DNA of 64,000 nt. Source: Gordionus sp. m RMFG-2023. Its lineage: Eukaryota; Nematomorpha; Gordioida; Chordodea; Parachordodidae. The position numbers were made by a program, and so were the translations under genes. The notes under the pieces are model-generated. The model was not told where the DNA came from. It saw only the letters and a list, made by a program, of their open reading frames with translations, and did not search any database. The stretch spans positions 17,796,846-17,860,845 of the forward strand of contig NC_088779.1 in NCBI RefSeq assembly GCF_954871325.1, read 5' to 3'. Of this stretch, positions 35,260 to 46,739 are shown piece by piece. Within the stretch, counting starts at the first letter, position 1. Each line of letters begins with the position of its first letter.

Positions 35260-38040
35260 TTTATAGGAATAATTTTCTTATGAAACTTGAACCTATAATA
35301 ATAAACTAATAAAATGATATGATTTAAAATTTGAATAAAATAATATGAAAAATAATTTTATTTACATAAGCAATTACTATTAAAAAATAATATTTTTATA
35401 TTACCAAAAGTTAATAATAATAATAAAAAAAAATAAAATGCTGGCATTCTTAGCTATATGAAAAAGAGAATTGTAAAAAAAACGCGTGATAAAATATGTT
35501 TTAAAAACTCGGATATGCAAATTAAAAAAATTTTATTTCGAGGGAATTATTTCTCTAAATGAAGGATGAATTTGACACAATCATGTTTAATTAAATATTT
35601 GATTTAAATTTTTAAGTTATGAAATATAAAATATTTTCATTTTCGCTATGATCTTAAATCAAGATAATTCTAAGTTTAAACTAGTTCAACTTTTTATGCT
35701 AATCAAAGAAAAATATTTTTCTTAAATTTATTTATGTATAGATAGTTTTATGACAGATAAAAAGAATAAAAAAATTTCGAATGTTTATAATTAAAATAAT
35801 CTTATTTTAAAAGGAATTACTTATAATATGTTCGAAATGTAGCGAAATATTTATGAGAAATCATATTCATTTTAGTTGTATTTTTTTTATTGAGAAATTA
35901 ATAAGGTTTGAGATTTTAAAAAGTATAAAATTCCCTATATTATCAAAAAATATATAAGGGAATATTTTCATCTATATTGTATTTTATAAGCTTCATTTTA
36001 ACTTTTTAAATTTATATTCAAAGGATTCATTCTAAATTTATTGTTTATTAATACATAGAAGACTACAGGGTAAAGAGAGACAGGGTAACAATGTTAACTA
36101 ACATAAATAATTTTTAGCCATTGAATATAAAAACCTTAAAATTAGGGTGAAGATGTATTTATATAAATAGTTTCTTACCTATGTTCATGTTTGGCGATTT
36201 GATATATTTTGTCAAATAACCGTTTTTTACACTTAAATGATAAAAATCACTTTCTAGTATTTTTTGCTTTTAGCAAAATATATTTATCCTAATGATCTGA
36301 AATTTTGTGCACATATGTTTAGTTATAAAATAAAAGTTATTGGACGTTTGTAACTTTGCCAGAAGTCATATAATAACGATTTATATAATAAATCTCATCT
36401 TGGTGTAAAGCAGAAATGGGTAAAACGGTTAAAATGTTTTATCTGATTAAAACTATAAAAAAATGAATGTATAAATACTAACATCAACACCATATAAGAA
36501 AATATTTTTGAGCAAGAGAAACATTAATAAGTAGATTATCACCCCTTAAAAATATTGATCACTTTTTAGATATCACCTTTGTGAAAATTTTAGTTAGAAT
36601 TACTTTTTTGGAAGGCTAATTTTAGATATCTTCATTTCTTGCTCATTTTAGATAGAATTATCTATTTATTGCTAGTGTTTAAAAAAATTTGAGTATGAGC
36701 CTCTTCATTTTGAAAAACTAGTAATGCAAGTGAAACAGGTTAAATAATATAAATTTTAGAGCTTATCTACACATAATCCACGACAATATATCCTGTTAAA
36801 TTGAGAATGATGTTAACTATAAGGAAATTATATATACTGAAAGATATGTTCCGAAATTGTTAAAAACTAAAAAAAACACAGAAATAGTGTTAAATAAGGG
36901 AATTTCAAAACTATGGAAAATATGCAATGAATTATGATTGACTTAATCTAAAATAAAAATTACGTCCAATGATGACTTCTTATAAAATAAAAGTTTGGAA
37001 TCAAGTGAAAGAACCAATAACTTATGAAAATAGAGCACTGACTTTGAAGATTTCATTAATAAAAATTTTGATTGGTTCATTGCAATCAGGAATTTCTCCC
37101 CCTTAAATTAATGACGATTTATTCACTCCTGTCCTATTTGCCCCCATTCCCCTTTCTACCAAATCAAAAATAGCAAAAAAATGGAAATCAAAATTAGCAA
37201 AAAAAAGGAAATTCAAATTAAACTACCTTCTACCCCCTCAAACCAATTACCCACCACACACGAACTCCCCTCACATACTCTCCTTTTCCATGTCACAGAG
37301 AATTTGAGTCATACCTACCCCTTCCGTGGTGGAAGTTTCGGATTGGAATAATAACAACCTTGCCGCTTCTGTCAGCGATTATTACAAAATATAACCATTT
37401 TATAATGTTAGGTAGTGTCAACAAATCTTATATTTATATTAGTTCACCAAATATGTATTTTCCCCTATAATTAATATATGGAAGGTGGTGATTTACTTAT
37501 GTTTTGGATGAATATTTATGCATCTACCTAATTTAGTAGTCATAGCTTTGTGGGGAGCACAAATTCAATTAATATTAAGTTAACCCAAGCCATCGTATAT
37601 AGAAGACTAGTCCTAGTCCACATCAAGTTTGTACCATATTTAATTAAGATAAATCAAACAATTTATGTTCAAATTGGACAAACACGTTATATTTTTTCTA
37701 AAAAATTTTTAATTCGGCTTACCTTTTTTTCTATTTTGTTTTTTATATTTCCGTATGTGCAAAGATTCACCCGCCGATACTACTTTTTTTGCCGATATAG
37801 ATACCCTGATATTAATCTGATATCGATTCTTATATAAAAACAATTATCTAACATACACATCCATTACATGGTAATAGGTTAGAAGTGTCCTGAACAAAAA
37901 CACCACGGACCAAAATATCCCCTGACAAAATGACATCAAATAAAAACAAAATACCCTCCAAAAAAAATACTAGACAAAAATACTAAAGTTTAAAAATTTT
38001 TTAAATTTTAAAAAGGGGGAAGCAAACCCCTCTCAAAACC
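35260..38040. other. AT-rich intergenic DNA, with pyrimidine-rich stretches
   Basis: Nothing coding is recognised. Around 37090-37320 the plus strand is C-rich (TACCCCCTCAAACCAATTACC-like runs), similar to the C-rich interiors of the CAGCGTCTACATGA elements, but no ends are seen. Near 37770-37830 CCGATAC/GATATCGATT words may be a decayed transposon end. Confidence 0.4.
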
Positions 38041-38049
38041 CTATACCTA

Positions 38050-38175
38050 CCAAGATAAGCAGCCAATAAGTTTCTTTTAGTTACAATTACAGTTCAAAGA
38101 CCTGATCCTGAGATAGTGAACAGCGTTAGCGGTTAGCTTAGACCCATGCAACAAAGATATGGGATAATATTTATA
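38050..38175 (+). repeat. Dispersed direct repeat, copy 1
   Basis: Words AGCCAATAAGT, AAGACCTGATCCTGAGAT, GAACAGCGTTAG and ATGCAACAAAGATATGGG match, in order and orientation, diverged words at 45600-45740. The two copies flank the large TIR element at 38442-45358. No gene is recognised in either. Confidence 0.55.
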
Positions 38176-39711
38176 TTAGATGAGGAAAATTACTAGAGTT
38201 GTTAGAAGTTACTTACTAGTTACATTCACAAGTTATATTTCAAAAATAACTAGTTACATTATAAGTTACTTTATAAATCATTTATATAACGTATCATTTT
38301 GTTATTTAATATAAAAAAAATTACGATTTACAAATCTTAATTAATGGTATTTAAAAGAGAATATACAATTTATATAAAAATATAATTACACAAAAAAATC
38401 CAGAAAATAGAATATATTTACACCGATATAAAACCGTATATCAGGTCAATTCAGCGAAACATTTATCGCGAATGTCATTTATCGCTCAGGAATTTTATAA
38501 CAAAGGAAATATCGAACCAATTCCGCGAATTTTTTCAGCGAAATTAGCTAAGACAATATCGCGAACCTTATCGCGAACCTTATCGCGAATTTACTTTTGT
38601 GAAATCTTAAACGCGAATACTTTAGAGCTAATACAATTTAGAGAATCTTTTATCACGAACCCGTTATAGAGGAACTTTTATCGCGAACCTTTTATTGCGA
38701 ATTTTCTACCATGAATGTGTTTGCACGATGTCGTTATCGCGAGCGTATTACCGCGAAACAATAAATATAGAATATATTTATTTAAAGGAAAACAACATGT
38801 TTAATATTAATTTACCCACAAAAGTTCTTTAAATCATAAACGCGAAATGTTTTATGGATCTTTTGTTATTTATTGTATATTAAGCAGAGACCTGCAGAGG
38901 TACCATTTGCACGGCCCGGCCCGGTTTTAAATTTTTTAGGCCCGGCCCGGTCCGGATATTTAAAAAAAAATTTTTTAAGGCCCGGCCCGGATTTAAAAAT
39001 TTAAGGCCCGGCCCGGATATTTTTTAAAAAAAAATTTCAAGCCCGGCTCGGAATTTAAAATTATATTCGACCTGGTTGGTATATACAAAAATTCACCTAT
39101 GAGGTATTTTACCATATTTTTCAGCGAGTATTATCGCTTATTATTTAAAAAATACATGTAAAAAGCTAATATTTTGAGAATATTATATTGAATTTATAAA
39201 AATTATAAAACTGTTATTTATAAAAATGGATATTTTGAGCATATACTATATTTTATATTGCATTTATAAAAATAAAACTAATATTCATAAAAATGGTAAT
39301 AATATTTGTCATATACTATATTTTATATTACATTTAAAAAAAATAAAACTAATATTTAATTTATAAAAATGGGAAATATTTTGAGAATATAATATATTGT
39401 ATTTAATTTACTATTTAATTTATAAAATAAAAATAAATCGCTATTTAAAAAAATGCATGTATAATAAATAGTATTTTGAAAATATAATCTAATTGCACAA
39501 TATTAATATAATTTATTTTATAATATAAATTTTTAACAAAAGAAGATAATTGTATTATATAATATTGTAAAAAAAAATAATGAAAAATGTTGGATTAAAA
39601 ACTTTCATGACTCAAGGTAAATATAATAAATGCAATAAATATTTGACAGTTTGCAAAGTAAAAAACCAGCATGATTGACAAAACCCTATACTCAAGAAAG
39701 ATATTAAAAAT

Positions 39712-40130
39712 TCACAAATTATCATGAAGAAAGAGAAGCATATCTACCTTTTCAGGTTGAAGATTACTTCTTCTTTCTTCAAGAATTCTCCCAGTAGTGG
39801 AAAAATTCCGCTCACAGCTTGCACTTAAAGCAGGAATTGCCAATTTTGCTAAAATTGTAAATTCGCTTTGATGAGCCGCCCACCACTCTAACAAATTATC
39901 CACCTTAAATGTTTTATCTATTTTTTATGTAATTATAATATTCATCATCGGGTATTGACATATTACCAGAATTACCATCGCCCCATTTGTCATAAAACGA
40001 TTCAGTTTATTTAACAACAGTCCTAATTTGACTGGTCGATGGTATTTCATTTACTTCCTGAGCCTCTTGTAATTTAATATAATCTTTTATATAGTTTTCC
40101 GTCATTTTGCGATCTGTCCCTGACTACATA
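39712..40130 (-). pseudogene. hAT transposase C-terminal remnant
   Basis: Minus-strand 39903-39712 reads LLEWWAAHQSEFTILAKLAI, then PALSASCERNFSTTGRI and LQPEKVDMLLFLHDNL, a complete hAT dimerisation domain. Upstream (to about 40130) a linker is readable (KMTENYIKDYIKLQEAQEV) but stops intervene. The catalytic fold and zinc finger are missing, so the element depends on a transposase from elsewhere or is dead. Confidence 0.85.
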
Positions 40131-40281
40131 CGTAATTGGTTGAATTTGGGACAGAGAAAAAGAGAAATAAAATGATACTTGTGTAAAACAAATTTTTCAA
40201 TTAAAAAATGCTTTATATTAAGTAAAATCAATTTTATTTCTCCTTTTCGCTTTGAAAGGTATTACAAACTTTAAGAAGTGA

Positions 40282-40465
40282 TATTCCTTTATTTGATTGT
40301 TTTGGTAAAATATATTTTAAATATTTAGATATGAATTATAAAAACATATATTAATAATAGTTGAATATTGGGGCTTATTTAAGATATTCCTTTATTTGAT
40401 TGTTTTGGTAAAATATGTTGTAAAAATTTAGATATGAATTATAAAAAAATATATTAATACTTTGA
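40282..40465. repeat. Two-copy tandem repeat, about 105 bp
   Basis: The block TTCCTTTATTTGATTGTTTT followed by GGTAAAATAT, TTTAGATATGAATTATAAAA and ATATATTAATA occurs twice in succession, inside the 38885-40898 hAT. Confidence 0.75.
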
Positions 40466-40769
40466 ATAAATTTGCAGGAAATTAATAATTAGATCGATCT
40501 GTGGGTTGTTAGATAGTGTTAACCATCACCCAATATTATATTAATCATAACTAAAATATAATATAATCTTATAACTATTAACTCATAATGTAAAAATTTT
40601 TATAAAAAATATTTAGGCCCGGCCCGGCCCGGCCCGGGTTTAACAATCTTAGGCCCGGCCCGGATATATTTTAAAAAAAAATTTTTAGGCCCGGCCCGGA
40701 TATGTTTAAAAAAAATTTTTTTAGGCCCGGTCCGGGTATATTTAAAAAATTTAAAATACGGCCCGGCCC

Positions 40770-40890
40770 TGCCCGGGCCGGGCCGGGTTTAGGGCCGGGC
40801 CGGGTTTAGGGCCGGGCCGGGTTTAGGGCCGGGCCGGGTTTAGGGCCGGGCCGGGTTTAGGGCCGGGCCGGGTTTAGGGCCGGGCCTGCA
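40770..40890. repeat. 17-bp minisatellite, six units, in hAT right end
   Basis: GGGCCGGGCCGGGTTTA repeats six times almost perfectly next to the right terminus. The rest of the end is made of related but irregular words, so this looks like recent slippage. The embedded TTTAGGG is part of the unit and not a telomere. Confidence 0.9.
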
Positions 40891-41929
40891 GGTCTCTGAT
40901 ATTAAGTAAGTATGTAATGTTTATCTGATGTGATAAAAAAAATAAATTAGCTAAAATTTTTCTGGTCTCTTCTCACTCATGGTTGTAAGTAACGAAGGGC
41001 CATTTTGGTACAGGTTTTGCCTACCCCACTAAATTTACCCTCTTCCCCCACATAAATTTTTAAAATATGTCATTAAAAGTAAATTTTAACAAATAATAAA
41101 GTATACTGAAAGCTAAAAAAAATTTAAATTTTATCCGAATTATTTTTATTAAATTTTTTGAGTTATTAAGGCATAAAGTAGTGATAAATTTAAAAAAAAT
41201 CATCCTTATGCACTTAAAAATAAAAGAAATAGTAAAAATTTTTGAAATTCTGAGATTAAAACTTATTTTTGAGAATTCCGTAAAAAATACTTTATGTAGT
41301 TTTAATTCTGAGTAATTAAGGGAGGAAAATAATATATAATGTAGCACTAAGCATTGTAATTAAGCATTACATATTTACTCTAACTTCAGAACTAGTGGTT
41401 TTCAAAGTTTGGCAAACTTCATGCGCAAAGCCATCTTAATATTAGACTCAAAATCGAAATTTTTTGAACTAATATTTTATATCTAAGTAAACATAAAAGA
41501 TTAAAAAAATCTTATAAAGATCGTAAATCATAAGATTCAAAATATTTTGAATTAGGGAAATCCCTTATTCACTTAGATGTGATTTATTTTTGAATCGCCA
41601 TTTACAATTCGATAAAGACAGTCTAATAGCTTAAAACTATGTTGGTTAGTGTCTGGTAAAGTTGATTGATGAAGCACCACAGATATCAATTCCGCCAATA
41701 AGGATCAAGATTTAACTAATGAACTCAATGATTAATATATTAATAAAACCTAGCCTAGATTCCTTGTGTGCGATTCTTATAAAATAAGACATCGAGGAAG
41801 CAAGGGGCAGGATAACAAAATTTTTATTCTAATAATAAATTTTATAAACCAAAATTTATCATTATATAAATTTATTAAAATATTATTCAATTAAAATGAT
41901 CATAAGAATAATTGTTTCTAAATAAAATT

Positions 41930-42155
41930 GTCCCTATTAGCAATTATCGCGATATTAACCTCATGATATTAAATTCGCTGCGATTTGGATGTCGTGATAA
42001 TGACTTCGTTACAAAAAATTCGTGATATTTGTTTCTCGATATTAATGTGGATTCGCGATAAAGGTTTCGCTATAAAATCCATTCGCGCTAAACGACATTC
42101 GCGATAAAAGATTTGCGAAAAAGTGTTTCGCGATAAAAGTTTCCCAGAATAACAT
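41930..42155 (-). mobile_element. Second TTATCGCGAA-type terminus
   Basis: Read in reverse from about 42155 the sequence is CCATGTTATTCTGGGAAAC, then TTTTATCGCGAAACACTTTT and further GCGAA words. After the first 15-20 bases it parallels the right end of the 38442-45358 element, yet its extreme terminus differs. It is probably one end of a related element, with no partner found. Confidence 0.55.
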
Positions 42156-43059
42156 GGAGTCTATCATTTTAATATGCACTGATTATTTTTATAAAAATTT
42201 TGGCTTAATTAATTTTTATTTGTCTTTAATAAACTATTTTCAAAGTCTAAAGGATACGCCTGTTTCTCATTAAAAATAAGCCTCTCTAGAGTAATAAAAT
42301 GTTCTATGGGAGCACTTAGTATGATTACAATATTATATTTAATAAGAAGTAATTATTTAATTTCTTTTTAATTAGTTCAGATGATGCCCCAGATTTATTT
42401 TGTAAATTCCACAATGGTCGACATCTTTACACGGCCATGTTATATGCTCTCTTATATATAATTATATAAAAAGATCTTATTGGCATCTAATGTTTATACT
42501 AAGTATAGTGAATTACAAGAGCATCATCATCCTGGGAAGGTAGTTAAAGTAATTTTAATTATTAGGTTAGTTTATTTAATTGATAATTCTATATAATATT
42601 TAGCTAAACAAAAATCTTGTTACATGTACATCTAACTAAAATAGTACATTTATTTAAGACATAATATGTGAAAAATTTATCATGGTGATGTATTCCTATA
42701 ACTTGGTTGTGGATGATTTAGATGCTGAAATATATCTTTTTTTTGAAGGCAGAGGAGTAATGTTGTTAAACGGCACGTGGGCTGACTTTTAAAAACAATT
42801 CGATTAAGATTTAGCAAAAATAATATTATGCAAGCCTCGAGATTTGCCTAATAGAAGTCCAAACCAACACGAATTTGGAACATTTATAAAAACAAGAATT
42901 TGAAAGAAAAATAAGTAAAAGTTAATAATTTTTTTAAATAACGACTATAATTCAAAATTTTTAGAAAAAAGTAAAACCCTGGAATTAATTTTATAAAAAT
43001 ATAACCTAGCCAAAGGCATATAAAGCTTGACCTACCAATAAAATTACCCCTAGCAAAAT

Positions 43060-43985
43060 CTAGGGTACGGCTATGATTCTATATCTGTCTGATTCATTTA
43101 TCAATATTAACTAATGGCCAGTATATAGAATCAGATATTTTATAAAAATTCAAAATTATAATTAATTTAAAATTAATCTATTATGATATAACATAATTAA
43201 AATTAAATTAATTATTTGAAAACTGTTATATTTTATATATTTTAAAAGGTTATAATATTCAACGTTATTTGAATAACATATTTATCATTCAATAATATAA
43301 CGTACTTATATTAAAAGGTCATTTAATTGAATACTTATAAAAGTTAAATTGAATAATTAGAGAATAGTACATATATACAAGAATTGATATTAAAAGACAA
43401 TCATTAAATTGACCATATTTTTATGAAGTTTCTAGGTATAAAATTGGCGACTTAATAAAAAAAACGCGGTCGGTTAAGTTAAATAATAAATAGAATTGTA
43501 TAATCTTTTTTTTTAAAAAAAATATATTTTTAGAAATTATGGGTGATATTTCAAAAATTATATTAATCTAATTTCGTAAAGAGGAAATTTCTTTAGATGA
43601 TTATTTGGATTATATTAAATAAATATATTTTGAAAAAGAATATTCCTCAAACAGACGCAATTTTGAAAAAATTATTCATAGCATATGGATGAATAAATAT
43701 AATAAGATATAAAAAAATTACTATTTCCAAGGAAAATTGATGATGGGCAGATTTATATAAAATTGCAAAACAACTTTTTAAAGATGAAAGAACTGTCTTG
43801 GCATCAAGAATTGATTTTATTAGGTTAATTCGCGGACCAACAGAATCAGTAATGAGTTATTTAAAAAAATATAAAGGAATTAGCCCTTAGATGGGAATTT
43901 GAAGATAATATAGAATTACGAATTCGTGATCAATTAATCGCTGGATTAAAGATGTTGCAACTAGATAAAGAACTACGTTTAAGAT
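43060..43985 (+). mobile_element. LTR retroelement fossil: LTR end and gag fragment
   Basis: Near 43440 an LTR-like end is followed by TTGGCGACTTAAT, a plausible primer-binding region. From about 43530 to 43985 the plus strand shows gag-like sequence, including RTVLASRIDFIRLIRGPTES and RIRDQLIAGLKMLQLDKEL, as in Ty3/Gypsy capsid genes. It is broken and cut off by the hAT debris at 43990. A diverged copy of the LTR end (43365-43450) lies at 45363-45455, just outside the large TIR element. Confidence 0.6.
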
Positions 43986-43989
43986 ACCC

Positions 43990-44590
43990 AGACTAGAAGT
44001 CTGCATTGGGCGGGTTTTTGGACCAAAAGCCTGCCCACCCAATGTTTTAAAAATTTAAAAATATTTTTCAAAAAATTATATACCCGTCTAAGATTCCTTG
44101 GCCGGATGCCCGCCCATTAGTTTTAATTTTTTCACCCGCCTGGCCATTATTTATAAAAAAATTTTAATAAGCATGTAATAAAAAATATTTCAGCAATACA
44201 CCTCTACAAAAATTTAATAAAAAAAATAATTAATTTAAATTATGGACAATTTATTTGATCAAATAGAATATTTATGAAAAAAATTTAAATATAAAATTGA
44301 TATTTTATGTAATTATAAGCAAAAGTAATAATTAATCGACATTTTCTGGATTCAAACACGTTCTTCTTTGTTCTAAGAACATTCCAACAATGCTAAATCC
44401 TCATTCAGAAGAAGCACTAGTTGCAGGATTTGCCAATATTTTTCTTGCTAATCTTGATAGCTTTGGCAAATCTCTTTATTGTCGTTTCCACCAAAGTAGA
44501 ATTTTGAAGTATATTCTCTTCCTCAAGTGGCTTTCAGTATTTTTTTTTTATCTAGATTGGAAAAAAAGTATTTCAGAAATACTTTAAATG
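43990..44590 (-). mobile_element. hAT remnant with CCCGCCCA word end
   Basis: GGGCGGG, CTGCCCACCC, TGCCCGCCCA and CACCCGCCTGG words fill 44005-44150. Beyond them the minus strand (about 44480-44330) reads RLARKILANPATSASSE, then GFSIVGMFLEQRRTCLNPEN with stops between and after, i.e. a decayed hAT dimerisation domain running towards the word array. The opposite end is not found. Confidence 0.65.
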
Positions 44591-45362
44591 ACATAAAGCA
44601 CACTTTAAAAATTTATGTTGGGGGGGGGAAGGGGGATTTACTTATTCTGGTAAAAAACCCAAAATGTTCCCTCCATACTTACAAGCATGAGTACCAGAAA
44701 GACTAATATATTTTCTATCACATCAGATGAAGGTTAATGCTTACTAAATAAACAATATGTAATAAAATATTCTTAAAACATTCGCGTTTTTAAAAAACTT
44801 TGATTGGTAAATTGATATTGAATATATCAATTTCACTTAAATAAATGAATTCGCAATTTTCGCGGTCATGCGCTCGCTATAATAATTTCGCGCAAATACA
44901 TTCGAGGTAGAAAATTTTCTATAAAGGGTTCACGAAAGTATCGCTATAACGAGTTCGCGATCAAAGTCTCGCTAAAATGTATTCTCTCTAAAGTATTCGC
45001 GGTTTAGGTTTTGCGGAAATAAATTCGCGATATTGAGTACGCGATATTATCTTCGCTAAAATGTATTCGCTATAAAGTATTCGCTATAAAGTATTCGCGG
45101 TTTAGGTTTCGCGGAAATAAACTCGTTACGAGTTCGCGATCAAAGTTTCGCTAAAATGTATTCGTTATAAAGTATTCGCAGTTAAGGTTTCGCGGAAATA
45201 AATTCGAGAGTTCGCGATATTGTCTTCGCTATAAATGTTACGCGGAATTGGTTTCGCGATATTACATGCGCCATAAAATTCCTTCGCGATAAACGACATT
45301 CGCTATAAAAGTTTTGCGAAAAAGTGTTTCGCGATAAAAGTTTCTCTGAATTGACCTGATAT

Positions 45363-45455
45363 GATAGAATAGTATATGTACAAGAATTGATAATAAAAGA
45401 CAATAATTAAATTGACCATATATTTTATGAAGTTTCTTAAAGATATAAAAGTAAT
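45363..45455 (+). mobile_element. LTR-end fragment outside the large TIR element
   Basis: AATAGTATATGTACAAGAATT, a string trimmed here as AATAGTATATGTACAAGAAT, and the following ATTAAATTGACCATAT and TTATGAAGTTTCT blocks match 43365-43440 in direct orientation. It suggests the large TIR element landed in, or captured, a copy of this LTR family. Confidence 0.5.
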
Positions 45456-45599
45456 TAGTTATATTCAAAAAAATATAACTAGTTACAATTTTTAAAATAT
45501 AACTATTTTTGCAAAAGCAACATCTTTATCAACACTAAAAAATATTAATTTTATTAGATACTAAACCCATTATACTCGATAAATCCAAAAGATGTTTAG

Positions 45600-45740
45600 G
45601 CTGCTGGCTTACGCAAGTAGCCAATGTATTTTAGTTTTTATAGAACTATGCGGGTCTGGCCAAGACCTGATATTGATCTCGTGTACAGCATTAGAGGTTG
45701 TCTAAGACTTGCGCAACAAAGATGAGGGTTAGTTGTGCAC
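45600..45740 (+). repeat. Dispersed direct repeat, copy 2
   Basis: Diverged match to 38050-38175, with AGCCAATGTATTTTAG, AAGACCTGATATTGATCT, ACAGCATTAGAGG and GCGCAACAAAGATGAGGG in the same order. Possibly a small dispersed element. Confidence 0.5.
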
Positions 45741-45943
45741 AGTAGCAATATAATAAAACGAATAATTCTAATCACTCATAACCAAGAGAATCACAAATAG
45801 TCAAATAATTTTATTTGAAAATAAAATAAAGTACATAATGATACTATATTGCCTTAGGATCCCAGTGCAAACCCTAACTCCAATGCTATAGAGTCATTTC
45901 TCATTGCCAAAACCTCACATCGTATCTCGCATATCCAAAGGTG

Positions 45944-46243
45944 CAGTAGCTTGGTAATGGATGGGGCTCGAGCCCCCTTAAAAATTTGAAGAGTCTTTCA
46001 AAATTTTGATTTTTTTAATGCCAAATGTAATTTTGATAATTTTAGTTGGTAATTTTGAATAATGTTATCTAAAATTTTGAAAATAAATAAAAACTGGTAA
46101 TTTTGAATAATGTTATCTAAAATTTTGAAAATAAATAAAAACTGGTATTTTTGAATAATGTTATCTAAAAAAGGTAAATTTGAAAATAATTAAAAAAACA
46201 AAATTTGAGCCCCCATAAATTGTAAAGGCTAGTGACACCCTTG
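45944..46243. mobile_element. 300-bp hAT MITE with exact target duplication
   Basis: The 8-bp duplication CAAAGGTG flanks it exactly (45936-45943; 46244-46251). The left end CAGTAGCTTGGTAATGG and the inverted right end CAAGGGTGTCACTAGCC are imperfect inverted repeats of a common hAT MITE type. GGGGCTCGAGCCCCC and TTGAGCCCCC lie inside each end. Three 48-bp tandem units (AACTGGTAATTTTGAATAAT and onward) fill the centre near 46045-46185. It encodes nothing. Confidence 0.85.
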
Positions 46244-46394
46244 CAAAGGTGCAAGGCTTCAAATAGCAAACTTATTCAATGATAACATTTTTGCTTATTA
46301 AATTTCTATCATATTTCAGCACCTTACAAACACCTGACCCATTTAGTAAAGAATTACTTACGCAATATAAAGAGGCATCTGAAAATCTCTATCC

Positions 46395-46692
46395 TTAGAT
46401 CGATGGCCCATATCCTTCAAAAACAGAAATAGCAACAAAAAGAAAAGCCACAAAGCCTTTAAAATGAGACTTATCTAACAAACTAGATAACTTGAATAGT
46501 TGATCTGTCATATTCTTGCTATCCCAAAGATAATCTGGCTTTTTATAACAATAATTCATACTTGATCCTGCCTTAAAAACACCAATGGTATTATATAGAT
46601 ACTGATAATCAAATTGAACCAGTATTTGCACTACGACCTTTATGGCGACAGATGTTAAAAAAGCAATACTATCTTTTAGAAGCGATTCTTCA
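46395..46692 (-). CDS. Unrecognised exon-like frame, minus strand
   Basis: An acceptor (TTCAATTAG) near 46693 opens a frame of about 98 residues: EESLLKDSIAFLTSVAIKVV, then NTIGVFKAGSSMNYCYKKPD, MTDQLFKLSSLLDKSHFK and a hydrophobic GFVAFLFVAISVFEGYG, ending with a stop near 46395. A consensus donor (GTAAGT) lies shortly beyond the stop. Residue usage is balanced, unlike AT-driven chance frames. It may be a host membrane-protein exon or part of an unrecognised element; no family is recognised. Confidence 0.35.
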
Positions 46693-46739
46693 CCTAATTG
46701 AAATCTGTTTTATAATCCTTCAGGAGACACTCATAACAA

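Larger units (their letters stand above)
38885..40898 (-). mobile_element. hAT transposon, GGCCCGGCCCGG word-array ends, inserted in the left TIR
   Basis: CAGAGACCTGCAG at the left and CTGCAGGTCTCTG at the right are exact inverted ends. They are flanked by an exact 8-bp duplication ATATTAAG (38877-38884; 40899-40906). GGCCCGGCCCGG words fill 38905-39070 and 40615-40890. Only the C-terminal part of a transposase remains, on the minus strand. Removing the element restores continuity of the host TIR, which dates it as the later insertion. Confidence 0.93.
38442..45358. mobile_element. Large TIR element, TTATCGCGAA word arrays, with nested insertions
   Basis: The ends CAGGTCAATTCAG (38442) and CTGAATTGACCTG (ending 45358) are exact inverted repeats flanked by ATAT on both sides. 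Inverted similarity continues inward for about 620 bp on the left (38442-38884 plus 40907-41075, interrupted by a hAT) and about 760 bp on the right (44595-45358). Both arms are packed with TTATCGCGAA, GCGAATG and CGCGAAAC words. The 3.5-kb core contains retroelement gag and hAT debris but no recognisable own transposase. A 4-bp duplication does not identify the superfamily. Confidence 0.8.

Noticed and set aside
40775-40885. TTTAGGG repeats suggesting a telomeric insertion
   Set aside because: TTTAGGG is only part of a 17-bp unit GGGCCGGGCCGGGTTTA inside a hAT terminus; no pure telomere array is present.
41060-41347. 95-residue minus-strand hydrophobic frame
   Set aside because: It overlaps the inner edge of the large element's TIR, and its Phe/Ile/Lys composition matches random AT-rich DNA.
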